A stretch of 21,872 bases of DNA from UBA11098 sp041671525 (GTDB taxonomy: Bacteria; Patescibacteriota; Minisyncoccia; Moranbacterales; UBA2206), in contig JBAZBJ010000016.1 in NCBI GenBank assembly GCA_041671525.1, forward strand, positions 1 to 21,872. Reading direction: 5' to 3'. Numbering within the stretch: the stretch's first letter is position 1; every line of letters starts with the position of its first letter. Shown here one piece after another: positions 13,988 through 20,579 of this stretch. The notes beneath the pieces are model-generated. The model was not told where the DNA came from and did not search any database. It was given only the letters and a program-made list of their open reading frames with translations. The translations under genes were made by a program, and so were the position numbers.

Positions 13988-15250
13988 TTATTTCGTTATT
14001 CTTTTTATCTGCGCGCCCAACTTTTGCAATCTTTCTTCGATTTTTTCGTAACCGCGGTCAACCTGGTAAATATCTTCAATGGTAGTTTTCCCTCTGCCCG
14101 CGAGCGCCGCGATAATGAGTGAAGCTCCCGCGCGTAAATCGAAACTTTTGATTTCGTGGCCGCGCAATTTTGTCGGCCCGCTGATGACGGCTTGATGCGG
14201 ATTGAGCAATTTAACTTTAGCCCCCATCTTCTCCAGCTCACTCAGATAATTGAACCGGCCTTCAAAAATCGTGTCGAAAATAAGAGTGATACCCTGCGCC
14301 TGCGTCGCTAAAACTCCGAACGGCGCCTGCACATCCGACGGGATGCCCGGGTAAGTCCGCATATCAATTTTGCCGATGGCGTGCAATTTTTTGGCCGGAA
14401 TAACTTGGATGTAATTTTTGGCAATTTTAAAGTCCGCTCCAAAGGTGCGCAATTTTTCCAGCACTAAATCCAAATGATCCTCGACCGCGTTTTTCACTCT
14501 GATCGGACTGCCGGTCGCCACGCCCATGATCAAAAAGGTGGCCGCTTCATTGGCATCCGGAATGATCGTGTGCTTGGCACCGTGTAATTTTTTGGAACCG
14601 GTTATTTCCAGCGTGTGCGTGCCGAGTCCTTTTATTTTTGCACCCAAAGAAATCAGAAACTTTCCCAGATCTTCTACGTGCGGTTCGGTCGCGCAAATTT
14701 TCAGTACGGTTTTTCCCGGCAGAGCGGCTGCGAGCATCATCGCATTTTCCGTGCCAGTCACGGACATTTCCTGCAGCACCACCTTGCCCGCTTTTCTTTT
14801 TTTCGCGTCTACGACATAAAATTTTTCTTTCTGTACAATCGCTACTCCCATTTTATGTAAGGCATCAAAATGCGTTCCTACCGGCCGCTCCCCGATCACA
14901 CAACCACCCGGATGATACAGCTTAAATTTATCAAATCTGGCCGCGAGCGAACCCAGGAGCAAAATAGAAGAGCGCAATTTTTTTACTTTAGTTACGTCGA
15001 TTTTTTCCGGTTGGATATCCTTGGCAGCAACGGAAATTTTTCGTTCCCCTAGCCAATTGATCTCCGCCCCCAAACTTTGCAAAATTTCCAGCATGCGAAA
15101 AACATCCTCAATCAGAGGGACATTGGAAATTATACAAATTTCTTTAGTAAGCAAAGTCGCGGCTAAAATCGGCGTGGTAGCGTTCTTCGATCCCCGCACG
15201 TCGATCTCGCCTTTGAGCCTTTTTCCGCCCTTAATTTCAAAATATTCCAT
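13988..15250 (-). CDS. murA: UDP-N-acetylglucosamine 1-carboxyvinyltransferase (MurA)
   Basis: A 420-aa enzyme that transfers enolpyruvate from PEP to UDP-GlcNAc, the first committed step of peptidoglycan synthesis in the cytoplasm. Active-site signatures are present: VRGSKNATTPILAA (Lys-Asn pair), HPGGCVIGERPVGTHFD with the catalytic Cys that fosfomycin attacks, GIPSDVQAPFGVLA (Asp) and FDLRAGASLIIAAL (Arg). I prefer ATG 15250 (MEYFEIKGGKRL) over the ATG at 15268, because a TTGCCT-17-TATACT promoter overlaps the extra codons and would start transcription at the 15250 ATG, making the mRNA leaderless. It heads the unit murA-mreB-GT4-GT4-holB-ftsQ. Confidence 0.96.
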   Translation of the reverse strand: MEYFEIKGGKRLKGEIDVRGSKNATTPILAATLLTKEICIISNVPLIEDVFRMLEILQSLGAEINWLGERKISVAAKDIQPEKIDVTKVKKLRSSILLLGSLAARFDKFKLYHPGGCVIGERPVGTHFDALHKMGVAIVQKEKFYVVDAKKRKAGKVVLQEMSVTGTENAMMLAAALPGKTVLKICATEPHVEDLGKFLISLGAKIKGLGTHTLEITGSKKLHGAKHTIIPDANEAATFLIMGVATGSPIRVKNAVEDHLDLVLEKLRTFGADFKIAKNYIQVIPAKKLHAIGKIDMRTYPGIPSDVQAPFGVLATQAQGITLIFDTIFEGRFNYLSELEKMGAKVKLLNPHQAVISGPTKLRGHEIKSFDLRAGASLIIAALAGRGKTTIEDIYQVDRGYEKIEERLQKLGAQIKRITK

Positions 15251-15256
15251 ACACTT

Positions 15257-15285
15257 AGTATATTTCATTTAGAGCCTTTAGGCAA
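15257..15285 (-). promoter_or_regulatory. Promoter of the murA unit, probably leaderless
   Basis: On the minus strand TTGCCT (15285-15280), a 17-base spacer and TATACT (15262-15257). The -10 ends exactly 6 bases before ATG 15250, so transcription should start at or next to the A of the start codon. The -35 overlaps the end of the terminator stem at 15284-15316. Confidence 0.65.
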
Positions 15286-15316
15286 TCAAAAACCCCCGCT
15301 AAACGGAGGTTTGATT
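15284..15316 (-). terminator. Strong hairpin terminator upstream of murA
   Basis: AATCAAACCTCCG (minus strand, 15316-15304) pairs with CGGGGGTTTTTGATT (15298-15284), with two bulged T and a small loop. The T-rich 3' arm makes it terminator-like on this strand. It would end any transcript coming from the consensus promoter at 15459-15487 or from the gene at 15484-16713, insulating murA. Confidence 0.65.
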
Positions 15317-15458
15317 CATGATCCCGCCCAGAAGGACGAGTCAATATAAGGAATCCCTAATATTTCAATTTTAGCCGTTTTACGGGCTTTTTATTTTTGT
15401 TTTTGTTTTATTCAATTTTAAACGATAAAAACGGGCTTTCTCACCCGTTCTATCTCCC
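15317..15458 (-). ncRNA. Candidate small RNA or attenuated leader (unassigned)
   Basis: A perfect-consensus promoter (15459-15487) points into this gene-free stretch, which closes with a strong terminator at 15284-15316; the transcript would be about 165 bases, starting near 15452. It contains a first hairpin with a T-run right after the start (15425-15449), a second GCCCGT/ACGGC hairpin (15373-15388), and a CTCGTCC-TTCT-GGGCGGG stem (about 15325-15342). AAAGCCCGT occurs twice, so the first and second hairpins could exchange strands. No known RNA family is recognised (not tmRNA, SRP or RNase P by eye). Confidence 0.35.
15425..15449 (-). terminator. Hairpin with T-run after the transglycosylase gene
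   Basis: On the minus strand AACGGG, loop TGAGAAAG, CCCGTT, then TTTATCG. It lies about 35 bases past the stop of the gene at 15484-16713 and only a few bases after the start of a consensus promoter, so it may terminate the upstream gene, act as an attenuator, or both. Confidence 0.55.
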
Positions 15459-15487
15459 ATTATACTCCTATTTTTGGCTTTTGTCAA
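15459..15487 (-). promoter_or_regulatory. Perfect consensus sigma-70 promoter
   Basis: On the minus strand TTGACA (15487-15482), exactly 17 bases, then TATAAT (15464-15459). This is the only full-consensus promoter seen in the window. Its -35 overlaps the TGA stop of the lytic transglycosylase gene. It faces a gene-free stretch of about 200 bases ending in a terminator before murA. Confidence 0.75.
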
Positions 15488-16713
15488 GGAAAAAGAGTTT
15501 TATAATTCTTGGACCAATATACGATTCCACTATAATAATTATTATTGAAAGCTCCCAGATAATTGATCGAGGCTTTTTTGATTGCCGAGGTGCTATCGGA
15601 AGTTGCTCCCGCTCTTTTTAACTTTAACGCCAGGGCCATCACCCCGTCTGTCAGATTCCACGGATCCGGTTTGCTGTGTCCGGTTTGCGCGGAAATCTGC
15701 GCTGCATATCCATTCCAAGTGTCTGACATAAATTGCGAAACACCCATCGCGCCGCCTTGCCCGATATAACTTGGTGAACAAGATACTTTTTTATCTTTGC
15801 TATAGCCGAGGCTTTTAACAATATCATAGAATAAATCCCTGCGCTTATAAAGAAGTGCTATCGAAGCTTTGTATTTCGAACCATACTTTTTGTAGCGCGC
15901 CACCGAAACTTTTTCGACTTGCTCATAAGTGCATTGTCCGGTGTTGGCTCCCAGATTGGTTTCCATTTTCAGAAAGCCATAGAGCACTCCTTTTGGCACG
16001 CCCGTTCTTCCACTGGCAAATTCCACGGCATCTTGAATATTTTTTGCACTATACGATTTTCCCATTACTGCCAACAAGTCTTCTTGCAATTCCGCCAGTT
16101 TTTTCTGCAGTTCCCCCAGCGTCGCCTTGGCCTCTTTGACATCACTGGCTATTTCATTTTGTTGGACTTGTTGCACCTGCAGCAACTGCTTATGATCACT
16201 TTGTTGATCTGCCAAAATTTCTTTATTTTTTTCCGTTTCAGTTTTTGCGTCATTGATGATCCGCAAGGCATCCAGCATCTTTGTTTTGATGCTCAATATA
16301 TTGTCCGATCCGACCACCATATCACTCAGGTCTCCTCGAAACACCGCCAGCTGGATCACGGGGTTTTGCTCTTGATTGGCATAATACATCTGCCGCACAT
16401 ATTCTCCCAGCATCTTCTTGTTCAGCTCGGCCTGATCATTCAGATTTTTTAATTCTTTTTCTTTGCCGGCAATATCCGCCAATAACTTGTTGATGCGCGC
16501 TTTCGTCGCTGCGATCTGAGTTTGATTTTTATACAATTTTGACTCCTCTGCGGCCAGCTCGGCTTGTGCTTCTTTTATCTCCTTGCTAACCTTATCCATC
16601 TCTTCCTGCATTTCCGCCGCCGTTTCCGCCCCGACCGGATAAAAATCAAAAACATTGACGACCGCAAAGGCCACAATCAAAGTTATTGTGATTAATTTCT
16701 TTTTTGTATTCAT
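15484..16713 (-). CDS. Secreted coiled-coil lytic transglycosylase (MltB-like domain)
   Basis: A 409-aa exported wall enzyme. A signal peptide (MNTKKKLITITLIVAFAVV..., likely cleaved after VGA near residue 29) is followed by a long coiled coil (about 32-230), like the N-terminal halves of PcsB/CwlO/EnvC proteins that dock on FtsEX. The C-terminal part (about 235-409) looks like an MltB/SLT_2 domain: VLYGFLKMETNLGAN with the candidate catalytic Glu, GGAMGVSQFMSDTWNGYAAQI and DPWNLTDGVMALALKL. Two cysteines (GQCTYEQ and VSCSPSY) may form a disulfide outside the cell. Such enzymes cleave glycan strands to 1,6-anhydroMurNAc ends. Coiled coil plus transglycosylase suggests a regulated septal or elongation hydrolase; FtsEX is not in the window. 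The start codon directly follows an inverted-repeat element. Confidence 0.85.
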   Translation of the reverse strand: MNTKKKLITITLIVAFAVVNVFDFYPVGAETAAEMQEEMDKVSKEIKEAQAELAAEESKLYKNQTQIAATKARINKLLADIAGKEKELKNLNDQAELNKKMLGEYVRQMYYANQEQNPVIQLAVFRGDLSDMVVGSDNILSIKTKMLDALRIINDAKTETEKNKEILADQQSDHKQLLQVQQVQQNEIASDVKEAKATLGELQKKLAELQEDLLAVMGKSYSAKNIQDAVEFASGRTGVPKGVLYGFLKMETNLGANTGQCTYEQVEKVSVARYKKYGSKYKASIALLYKRRDLFYDIVKSLGYSKDKKVSCSPSYIGQGGAMGVSQFMSDTWNGYAAQISAQTGHSKPDPWNLTDGVMALALKLKRAGATSDSTSAIKKASINYLGAFNNNYYSGIVYWSKNYKTLFP

Positions 16714-16811
16714 CCCGCACTAACTTTCACTGTTACTTTTTATTAAGAAATAACAATGAAAAAAATTATACTTACCCGCAACTAGAACTTCGTTTTGAAA
16801 GTTAGTGCGGG
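16714..16811 (-). promoter_or_regulatory. CCCGCAC...GTGCGGG element before the transglycosylase start
   Basis: A perfect 15-base inverted repeat, CCCGCACTAACTTTC at one end and its complement at the other (16714-16728 and 16797-16811), encloses about 68 AT-rich bases. On the minus strand the inner arm ends GTGCGGG directly against the ATG at 16713. A TATAAT lies inside (16770-16765) and another upstream (16832-16827). Only RNA from the outer promoter would contain both arms, so the stem could hide the start codon in the long transcript but not in the short one. The element resembles 18133-18241. Confidence 0.6.
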
Positions 16812-16826
16812 ATTTAGCATGGGTAT

Positions 16827-16835
16827 ATTATAGCA
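16827..16835 (-). promoter_or_regulatory. Outer -10 element for the transglycosylase gene
   Basis: On the minus strand TGC followed by TATAAT (16832-16827), an extended -10. The -35 zone is the T-rich tail of the bL25 terminator, so it is weak. Transcription would begin near 16820. Confidence 0.5.
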
Positions 16836-16849
16836 CTATTTTAGACAAC

Positions 16850-16883
16850 AAAAAACCGCCCATCGTCAAGTGGGGCGGTTTTT
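16850..16883 (-). terminator. Intrinsic terminator of the bL25 gene
   Basis: AAAAACCGCCCC and GGGCGGTTTTTT form a long stem around a loop of about 10 bases, with a T-run on the minus strand. It lies 46 bases after the bL25 stop. The symmetry would also allow termination on the plus strand. Confidence 0.85.
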
Positions 16884-16905
16884 GCCTGCCTGCCGGCAGG
16901 CAGGC
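16884..16905. repeat. GCCTGCCTGCC palindrome, copy 2
   Basis: GCCTGCCTGCC followed directly by GGCAGGCAGGC, a perfect 22-base palindrome, sits between the bL25 stop and its terminator. It is nearly identical to 8662-8681. Confidence 0.9.
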
Positions 16906-16928
16906 CTTATCTGAAGTATTTTTGACGA

Positions 16929-17606
16929 CTATTTTTTTTCTTTCTTTTCTTTGCCTTCTTCCTCTTTCGGTTCTTCCGGTTTGACGACGCCCTCAACCTT
17001 GGTCACGTCTTCCACCACCTTTTCTTCCAATTCACTCAACTCTTCTTCCGAGCGCGGCGGAGTCACCAAGGCCACCACCGTTTCCGGATCAAGTTTGATT
17101 TCCACTTTGCTGTCAACTTTCAAATCTTTGACCAGAATGTGATCATCAAAAGTCTTGATCATGGAAATATCCACGTCGATGTGTGATGGCAGATCGGCCG
17201 GCAGACATTCCACTTCAATCTTGTCCAAACTCTTGACCAAGATTCCGCCCAGCGCTTTGATCGCTTCTGATTCACCCACGTATTCCAAATGGATTTCCGC
17301 CTCGATTTTTTCCGCCATGTTCACCTGGAAAAAATCAATGTGCGTGTGCCTCCCGCTCACCGGGTCTTTTTGCATTTCATGGATGATCACATTGCGATCA
17401 TCTTTGCCGTCGATCTTCAGATCGATAATCACGCTCTCGCCGGACTTCTTCAAAAGCCGGGTCAGATCGATCAGATTCACCCACAGACTTTTGGGTTCGA
17501 CTTTCTTGCCATAGACCACGGCTGGCACCAGACCTTCCTTGCGGCCCTTGTTGGTTTTGCGTCCGCGCTCTGCGCGCAGCTTCGACTCGAGTACTACTTT
17601 TTCCAT
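16929..17606 (-). CDS. rplY: 50S ribosomal protein bL25 (CTC/TL5 long form)
   Basis: A 225-aa ribosomal protein that binds 5S rRNA. The N-terminal beta-barrel domain starts MEKVVLESKLRAERGRKTNKGRKEGLVPAVVYG, followed by NVIIHEMQKDPVSGRHTHIDFFQV, the conserved end of the 5S-binding domain. The C-terminal TL5/CTC domain includes IPSHIDVDIS-like and DHILVKDLKV strands, and the chain ends in a disordered E/K tail. The long form is common outside enterics. An AGGA lies 8 bases before the ATG, one of the few plausible ribosome sites here, though a TAGGAT hexamer 7 bases before ATG would also allow a leaderless mRNA. The gene is followed by a palindrome and a strong terminator. Confidence 0.95.
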   Translation of the reverse strand: MEKVVLESKLRAERGRKTNKGRKEGLVPAVVYGKKVEPKSLWVNLIDLTRLLKKSGESVIIDLKIDGKDDRNVIIHEMQKDPVSGRHTHIDFFQVNMAEKIEAEIHLEYVGESEAIKALGGILVKSLDKIEVECLPADLPSHIDVDISMIKTFDDHILVKDLKVDSKVEIKLDPETVVALVTPPRSEEELSELEEKVVEDVTKVEGVVKPEEPKEEEGKEKKEKK

Positions 17607-17630
17607 GTTATTGATCCTACCTGGTCCTCT

Positions 17631-17737
17631 CTACGAATTACGAACACTTACGAATGTACTAATGTGAATTATATAAAAATACAATCGAACTATTATCTTT
17701 CGTATTTCGTACATTCGTACAAATTCGTAATTCGTAG
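17631..17737. repeat. Inverted pair of four-word TACGAAT arms
   Basis: Left arm 17631-17659 and right arm 17709-17737 are inverted copies, 25 of 29 positions pairing, separated by 49 AT-rich bases. Each arm, extended a little, consists of four copies of a TACGAAT-like word with the same spacing (word, word, 3 bases, word, 1 base, word). The right arm matches the lone arm at 3468-3500. The element fills the gap between the zinc-ribbon gene and bL25. Confidence 0.85.
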
Positions 17738-17763
17738 GGATTACCCTCTCAGATTATAAATAA

Positions 17764-18093
17764 TTAACTTCTAAATAATTTTTCCAAATTTATTCCTTGT
17801 TGAGAAATATATTGGTGCGCGTCAATCACCTCGTCCGCGCTCACAGCCTGGCGCGAAAATTTTCCCTTGACCTCCTGACTGTCCAGATCCGTTGTCATGC
17901 CCAGACTAAGGATGCCAGCTTGGCCATTGGACACAAAAAAAATCGAGGAAGTGTGACATTTTCTGCAAGTCACATGCAAGGTCGTTTTTTGCTCCTTTTC
18001 TTCCAAGATCGTCAGATCAGTCGCCTGGTATTCCCCACTGCAAATCGCGCATTTCGACAAAAAATCCAGGTTGTTATTTTTGTTTTGTGCCAT
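17764..18093 (-). CDS. Small zinc-ribbon-like hypothetical protein
   Basis: A 109-aa protein starting MAQNKNNNLDFLSKCAICSG. Two CxxC pairs (CAIC about residues 15-18 and CRKC about 43-46) form a probable four-cysteine zinc site around a beta-rich middle (ATDLTILEEKEQKTTLHVT). After it come SSIFFVSNGQAGILSLGMTTDL and a conserved-looking C-terminus with SADEVIDAHQYI. I know of no function; it may be a small regulator or RNA/protein-binding ribbon. In-frame starts further upstream exist: an ATG at 18132 that directly follows the TGCGGG arm of the element at 18133-18241, and a TTG at 18195. I prefer 18093 because the extra residues fall in a hairpin, but 18132 is possible. A good promoter lies at 18263-18291. 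Confidence 0.7.
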   Translation of the reverse strand: MAQNKNNNLDFLSKCAICSGEYQATDLTILEEKEQKTTLHVTCRKCHTSSIFFVSNGQAGILSLGMTTDLDSQEVKGKFSRQAVSADEVIDAHQYISQQGINLEKLFRS

Positions 18094-18127
18094 TTTTGTC
18101 TGCGAGGTACGAGCGGACACAAAAATG
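18091..18127 (-). other. Hairpin at the zinc-ribbon gene start
   Basis: ATTTTTGT and ACAAAAAT (about 18091-18125) pair across about 19 bases, placing the ATG at 18093 at the base of a stem in the mRNA. It may affect which start codon is used. Confidence 0.4.
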
Positions 18128-18132
18128 AGCAT

Positions 18133-18241
18133 CCCGCACCAATTCGCTATTAAAACTACTCCTTTATCAAAACTTAGCCGCAGGCGAATTCGCAATAAAG
18201 ACTCAAAAATACGTCTAATCTTTGTTGGAATTGGTTGCGGG
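18133..18241 (-). promoter_or_regulatory. CCCGCA...TGCGGG element in the zinc-ribbon leader
   Basis: On the minus strand CCCGCAACCAATTC opens and GAATTGGTGCGGG closes a 109-base element (one bulged base in the stem), directly followed by the in-frame ATG at 18132. Inside lies TGCGGCTAAGT, matching TGCGGGTAAGT inside the element at 16714-16811, plus a GCGAATTCGC palindrome. Stem sequence differs from the other copy but still pairs. It lies wholly within the 5' leader of the promoter at 18263-18291. Confidence 0.6.
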
Positions 18242-18262
18242 ACATCTACTGTATACTAAAAG

Positions 18263-18291
18263 ATTTTACCAGCATTTCTCAGCTTAGTCAA
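18263..18291 (-). promoter_or_regulatory. Promoter of the zinc-ribbon gene
   Basis: On the minus strand TTGACT (18291-18286), 17 bases, TAAAAT (18268-18263) with TGG before it. The -35 overlaps the rodA stop. Transcription would start near 18256, giving a structured leader of about 160 bases before ATG 18093 (about 124 before ATG 18132). Confidence 0.72.
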
Positions 18292-19375
18292 GCGTTTTGA
18301 GTCGCCGCATATACACGCTCTGAATCAGCCCCATCGAAGCCAAAATCGCCAGAAGCGAACTGCCACCGTAGCTCAAAAATGAAAGCGGCACCCCGGCCAC
18401 CGGTACCACGCCGATGTTCATGCCTACATTCACAAAAAGCTGCACAAAGAGCATCACAATCACTCCCACACAGAGCAGATAGCCGAAATTATCCCGAGCC
18501 AGGCGAGCCGTTTCCCGGATTCGGAATAACAAAGCTACATACAATCCCAGCACCAAGGCCGCACCAAAAAGTCCCAATTCTTCCGCAATGACCGCAAAGA
18601 TAAAATCCGTGTGTTTCTCCGGCAAAAAATTCAGTTGCGATTGTGAACCGTGCCCCAGACCCTTGCCGAACATCCCGCCCGAACCGACCGCGATGGTCGA
18701 CTGAATCACATTGTAGCCGGTGCCCAGCGGATCGTTGGCGGGCTCAATAAAATTAATGATCCGTTCTTTTTGGTAATTTTTCAGGAAGAACCAACCGGAC
18801 GTCGCCCCCACGATTCCGATCAGGAGCAACACGAAAATTGTTTTTTTATTCAAACCGGAGGCTACCAACATCCCGCCCCAGATACCTACGATCACCGACG
18901 CCGAACCAAAGTCCGGCTGTTTGATAATCAAAAAGACCGGGATGAAAACCAGAACAATTGAGCCGATGACCCGCCACAACATGGAAAGTTCGGTTTTCTT
19001 TTTCGCCAAAAAGCTCGCTAGAAAAATAATCATCACCAACTTCACAATTTCCACCGGCTCCAGATGAAAATACCCGAGATCGATCCAGGCCTGCGCGCCG
19101 CGGATCCGCTTGCCGATCAGAAGCACGGCCGTCAAAAGCGCCAGGGCGATAAAATACAATTTGGTACTGTTGGCGTTCAGGACGCGATAATCCAAGTGAG
19201 CCAACGCGACCGCCAGGCCGGCACCCAAAAGCAGCGCCACGCTTTGCTTCCAAAAATCGTTGAGATTCAAAACCCCCTCGACCGTCGAAACACTGTAAAG
19301 CGCGGTCAGCCCGATGGCTACCAATAAAAAAATGACTGCAATCGCAATCCAATCGAATTTTAGAAAGTTTTTCAT
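18284..19375 (-). CDS. rodA: RodA, SEDS peptidoglycan glycosyltransferase
   Basis: A 363-aa protein with about ten membrane helices, normal for RodA. RodA polymerises lipid II into glycan strands during elongation, working with a class B PBP and MreB. Signatures are WIDLGYFHLEPVEIVKL, KQPDFGSASVI, NDPLGTGYNVIQSTIAVGSGG, the outer loop LNFLPEKHTDFIFAVIAEELG (with the Asp thought to matter for SEDS catalysis) and GVPLSFLSYGGSSLL near the end. The loop motif and PDFGSA favour RodA over FtsW. It sits alone, with repeat-rich spacers on both sides, while mreB is 5 kb further along the same strand; a PBP2 partner is not in the window. Confidence 0.95.
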   Translation of the reverse strand: MKNFLKFDWIAIAVIFLLVAIGLTALYSVSTVEGVLNLNDFWKQSVALLLGAGLAVALAHLDYRVLNANSTKLYFIALALLTAVLLIGKRIRGAQAWIDLGYFHLEPVEIVKLVMIIFLASFLAKKKTELSMLWRVIGSIVLVFIPVFLIIKQPDFGSASVIVGIWGGMLVASGLNKKTIFVLLLIGIVGATSGWFFLKNYQKERIINFIEPANDPLGTGYNVIQSTIAVGSGGMFGKGLGHGSQSQLNFLPEKHTDFIFAVIAEELGLFGAALVLGLYVALLFRIRETARLARDNFGYLLCVGVIVMLFVQLFVNVGMNIGVVPVAGVPLSFLSYGGSSLLAILASMGLIQSVYMRRLKTLD

Positions 19376-19378
19376 GCC

Positions 19379-19516
19379 CCTACGAATTTACAAATAAAAT
19401 ACAAATCTACAAATACGATTACAATAAGTTTTTATTTAATTAATCATATTTCTGAAGCAAAAAACATTGCTAGTATCACAATTTGTAAATTTGTAACAGA
19501 TTTGTATATTTGTAGG
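19379..19516. repeat. Inverted pair of four-word TACAAAT arms
   Basis: Two 37-base arms (19379-19415 and 19480-19516) are inverted copies with 29 of 37 positions pairing, around a 64-base AT-rich middle. Each arm opens with CCTAC and has four copies of a TAC(A/G)AAT word with a 4-base gap after the second, the same plan as 17631-17737 but with word TACAAAT in place of TACGAAT. It fills the gap upstream of rodA. Confidence 0.85.
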
Positions 19517-19543
19517 CTAAAACCCAACAAAGAATCAACCGGC

Positions 19544-20371
19544 CTAATTTGACTCCTGAAATTTCGCCGGCTTGAAATTCTTTTTGACAAAAGCGTCAGA
19601 AGCAAAAACATTCACCTCGCTCTGGACCTCCATATTGGCCACTTCACCCGGGAACCTGTTTGGCCAGAAAACGCGAAAATCACGATTCTCTCCGGTCTGC
19701 ACCGTGTTCATTTGGGTGGAATTCAGCGCCACCACTTCGCCCTGCGCATTTTTCAAAATAATTTCCACCTTGATTGTGGCAAACGACAAGGAACTTTCAT
19801 TCTTAAGCAGGCCAGTCGCTTCACTGAAGCCGACGCCATTGCTGATCGGCGCATAATTTTTGTTGACCACTTTGAGTTGCGGCTTTTCATAAAATTCATT
19901 GGCTTCTACCCACTCCGGGTTGGTGATCGAGAGTTCCACTTTGACCGGCACATCACGCAAAGACAGATTACTTTCCACTACATATTTCGTTTCCCCCGGC
20001 AGGATAAAACTGCTGCCGCTTTGCGTTCCCATCGTTTCGCCAGCGGCATTCTTGACCGTAAATTGATAGTTGAATTTGGAGCTGCCCAAGGTTTGATTCG
20101 GGTTGGTCACCACCGCGAACAGATCAAAATTGTTGCCCACCCCGCTGGCCACAAAGCTCGCCTGCTCCACCACCAAATTCTTCTCCGCCACAATCGCACA
20201 TTTCTGCGCGCACACCCCGCCGCAATCCACGCCCTGCTCGTTCTGATTTTGTTTGCCATCAAAGCACGACGGCTGTGGTTTGAATTTGGAGTAAAATCCG
20301 TAAATAACCAGCAAAAAAATCAACACATAAATGCCGATAATAATCAATCTTTTTTGCTGGGTTTTTTCCAT
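19544..20371 (-). CDS. Membrane-anchored extracytoplasmic hypothetical protein
   Basis: A 275-aa protein with one N-terminal helix (RLIIIGIYVLIFLLVIYGFY, residues 8-27) and a large outer domain. Right after the helix comes a cysteine block, CFDGKQNQNEQGVDCGG, then VCAQKC (residues 36-58), a CxDGxxN...DCGGxCxxC motif I recall from many CPR surface proteins. The remainder is beta-rich with NPNQTLGSSKFNYQFTVKNAAGE and a second similar stretch (SLSFATIKVEIILKNAQGE), suggesting two Ig-like/FxLYD-type domains. Function is unknown; a cell-surface structural or binding role is inferred. A TAGAAT with TGC before it ends 6 bases before the ATG, so the mRNA is probably leaderless. Confidence 0.72.
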   Translation of the reverse strand: MEKTQQKRLIIIGIYVLIFLLVIYGFYSKFKPQPSCFDGKQNQNEQGVDCGGVCAQKCAIVAEKNLVVEQASFVASGVGNNFDLFAVVTNPNQTLGSSKFNYQFTVKNAAGETMGTQSGSSFILPGETKYVVESNLSLRDVPVKVELSITNPEWVEANEFYEKPQLKVVNKNYAPISNGVGFSEATGLLKNESSLSFATIKVEIILKNAQGEVVALNSTQMNTVQTGENRDFRVFWPNRFPGEVANMEVQSEVNVFASDAFVKKNFKPAKFQESN

Positions 20372-20377
20372 AAACCT

Positions 20378-20386
20378 ATTCTAGCA
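20378..20386 (-). promoter_or_regulatory. Extended -10 promoter, leaderless arrangement
   Basis: On the minus strand TGC-TAGAAT (hexamer 20383-20378), then 6 bases, then ATG 20371. The -35 zone (TTTTTG) is the T-run of the rRNA terminator. Confidence 0.6.
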
Positions 20387-20401
20387 CGAATTTACCCAAA
20401 C

Positions 20402-20422
20402 AAAAAACCGCCTGAGGCGGAA
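20402..20422 (-). terminator. rRNA operon terminator
   Basis: On the minus strand CCGCC-TCA-GGCGG followed by TTTTTTG, about 25 bases past the 5S 3' end. It closes the rRNA operon and its T-run doubles as the -35 zone of the next gene. Confidence 0.85.
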
Positions 20423-20446
20423 TTTTTCCATTAAAAAAGAGCATTG

Positions 20447-20563
20447 TTTTGGCGGTGGCCTACTTTTCCGAGGCATATAGCCTAGATATCATCGGCGCTG
20501 AAGTGCTTAACTGCTGAGTTCGGAATGGGATCAGGTGTTACCACTTCGCCAGAACCACCAAAA
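20447..20563 (-). rRNA. rrf: 5S ribosomal RNA
   Basis: On the minus strand the sequence holds the 5S landmarks CACCTGATCCCATTCCGAACTC and AGCGCCGATG, with GGTGG at the 5' end pairing CCACC at the 3' end. Length is about 117 bases. The terminal helix continues outward (GAGCAATG / CATTGCTC-like, one mismatch), as expected for a processing stem. End coordinates are estimated from that helix. Confidence 0.95.
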
Positions 20564-20579
20564 CATTGCTCTCTTTTTG

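Noticed and set aside
15373..15396. Plus-strand terminator AGCCGT-TTT-ACGGGCT with T-run
   Set aside because: No plus-strand gene or promoter nearby would need it; it may just be the reverse face of a minus-strand hairpin.
18094..18195. 34-residue N-terminal extension of the zinc-ribbon protein from a TTG
   Set aside because: The segment is made of inverted repeats and has no ribosome site; ATG 18093 fits a compact protein better, with ATG 18132 left open.
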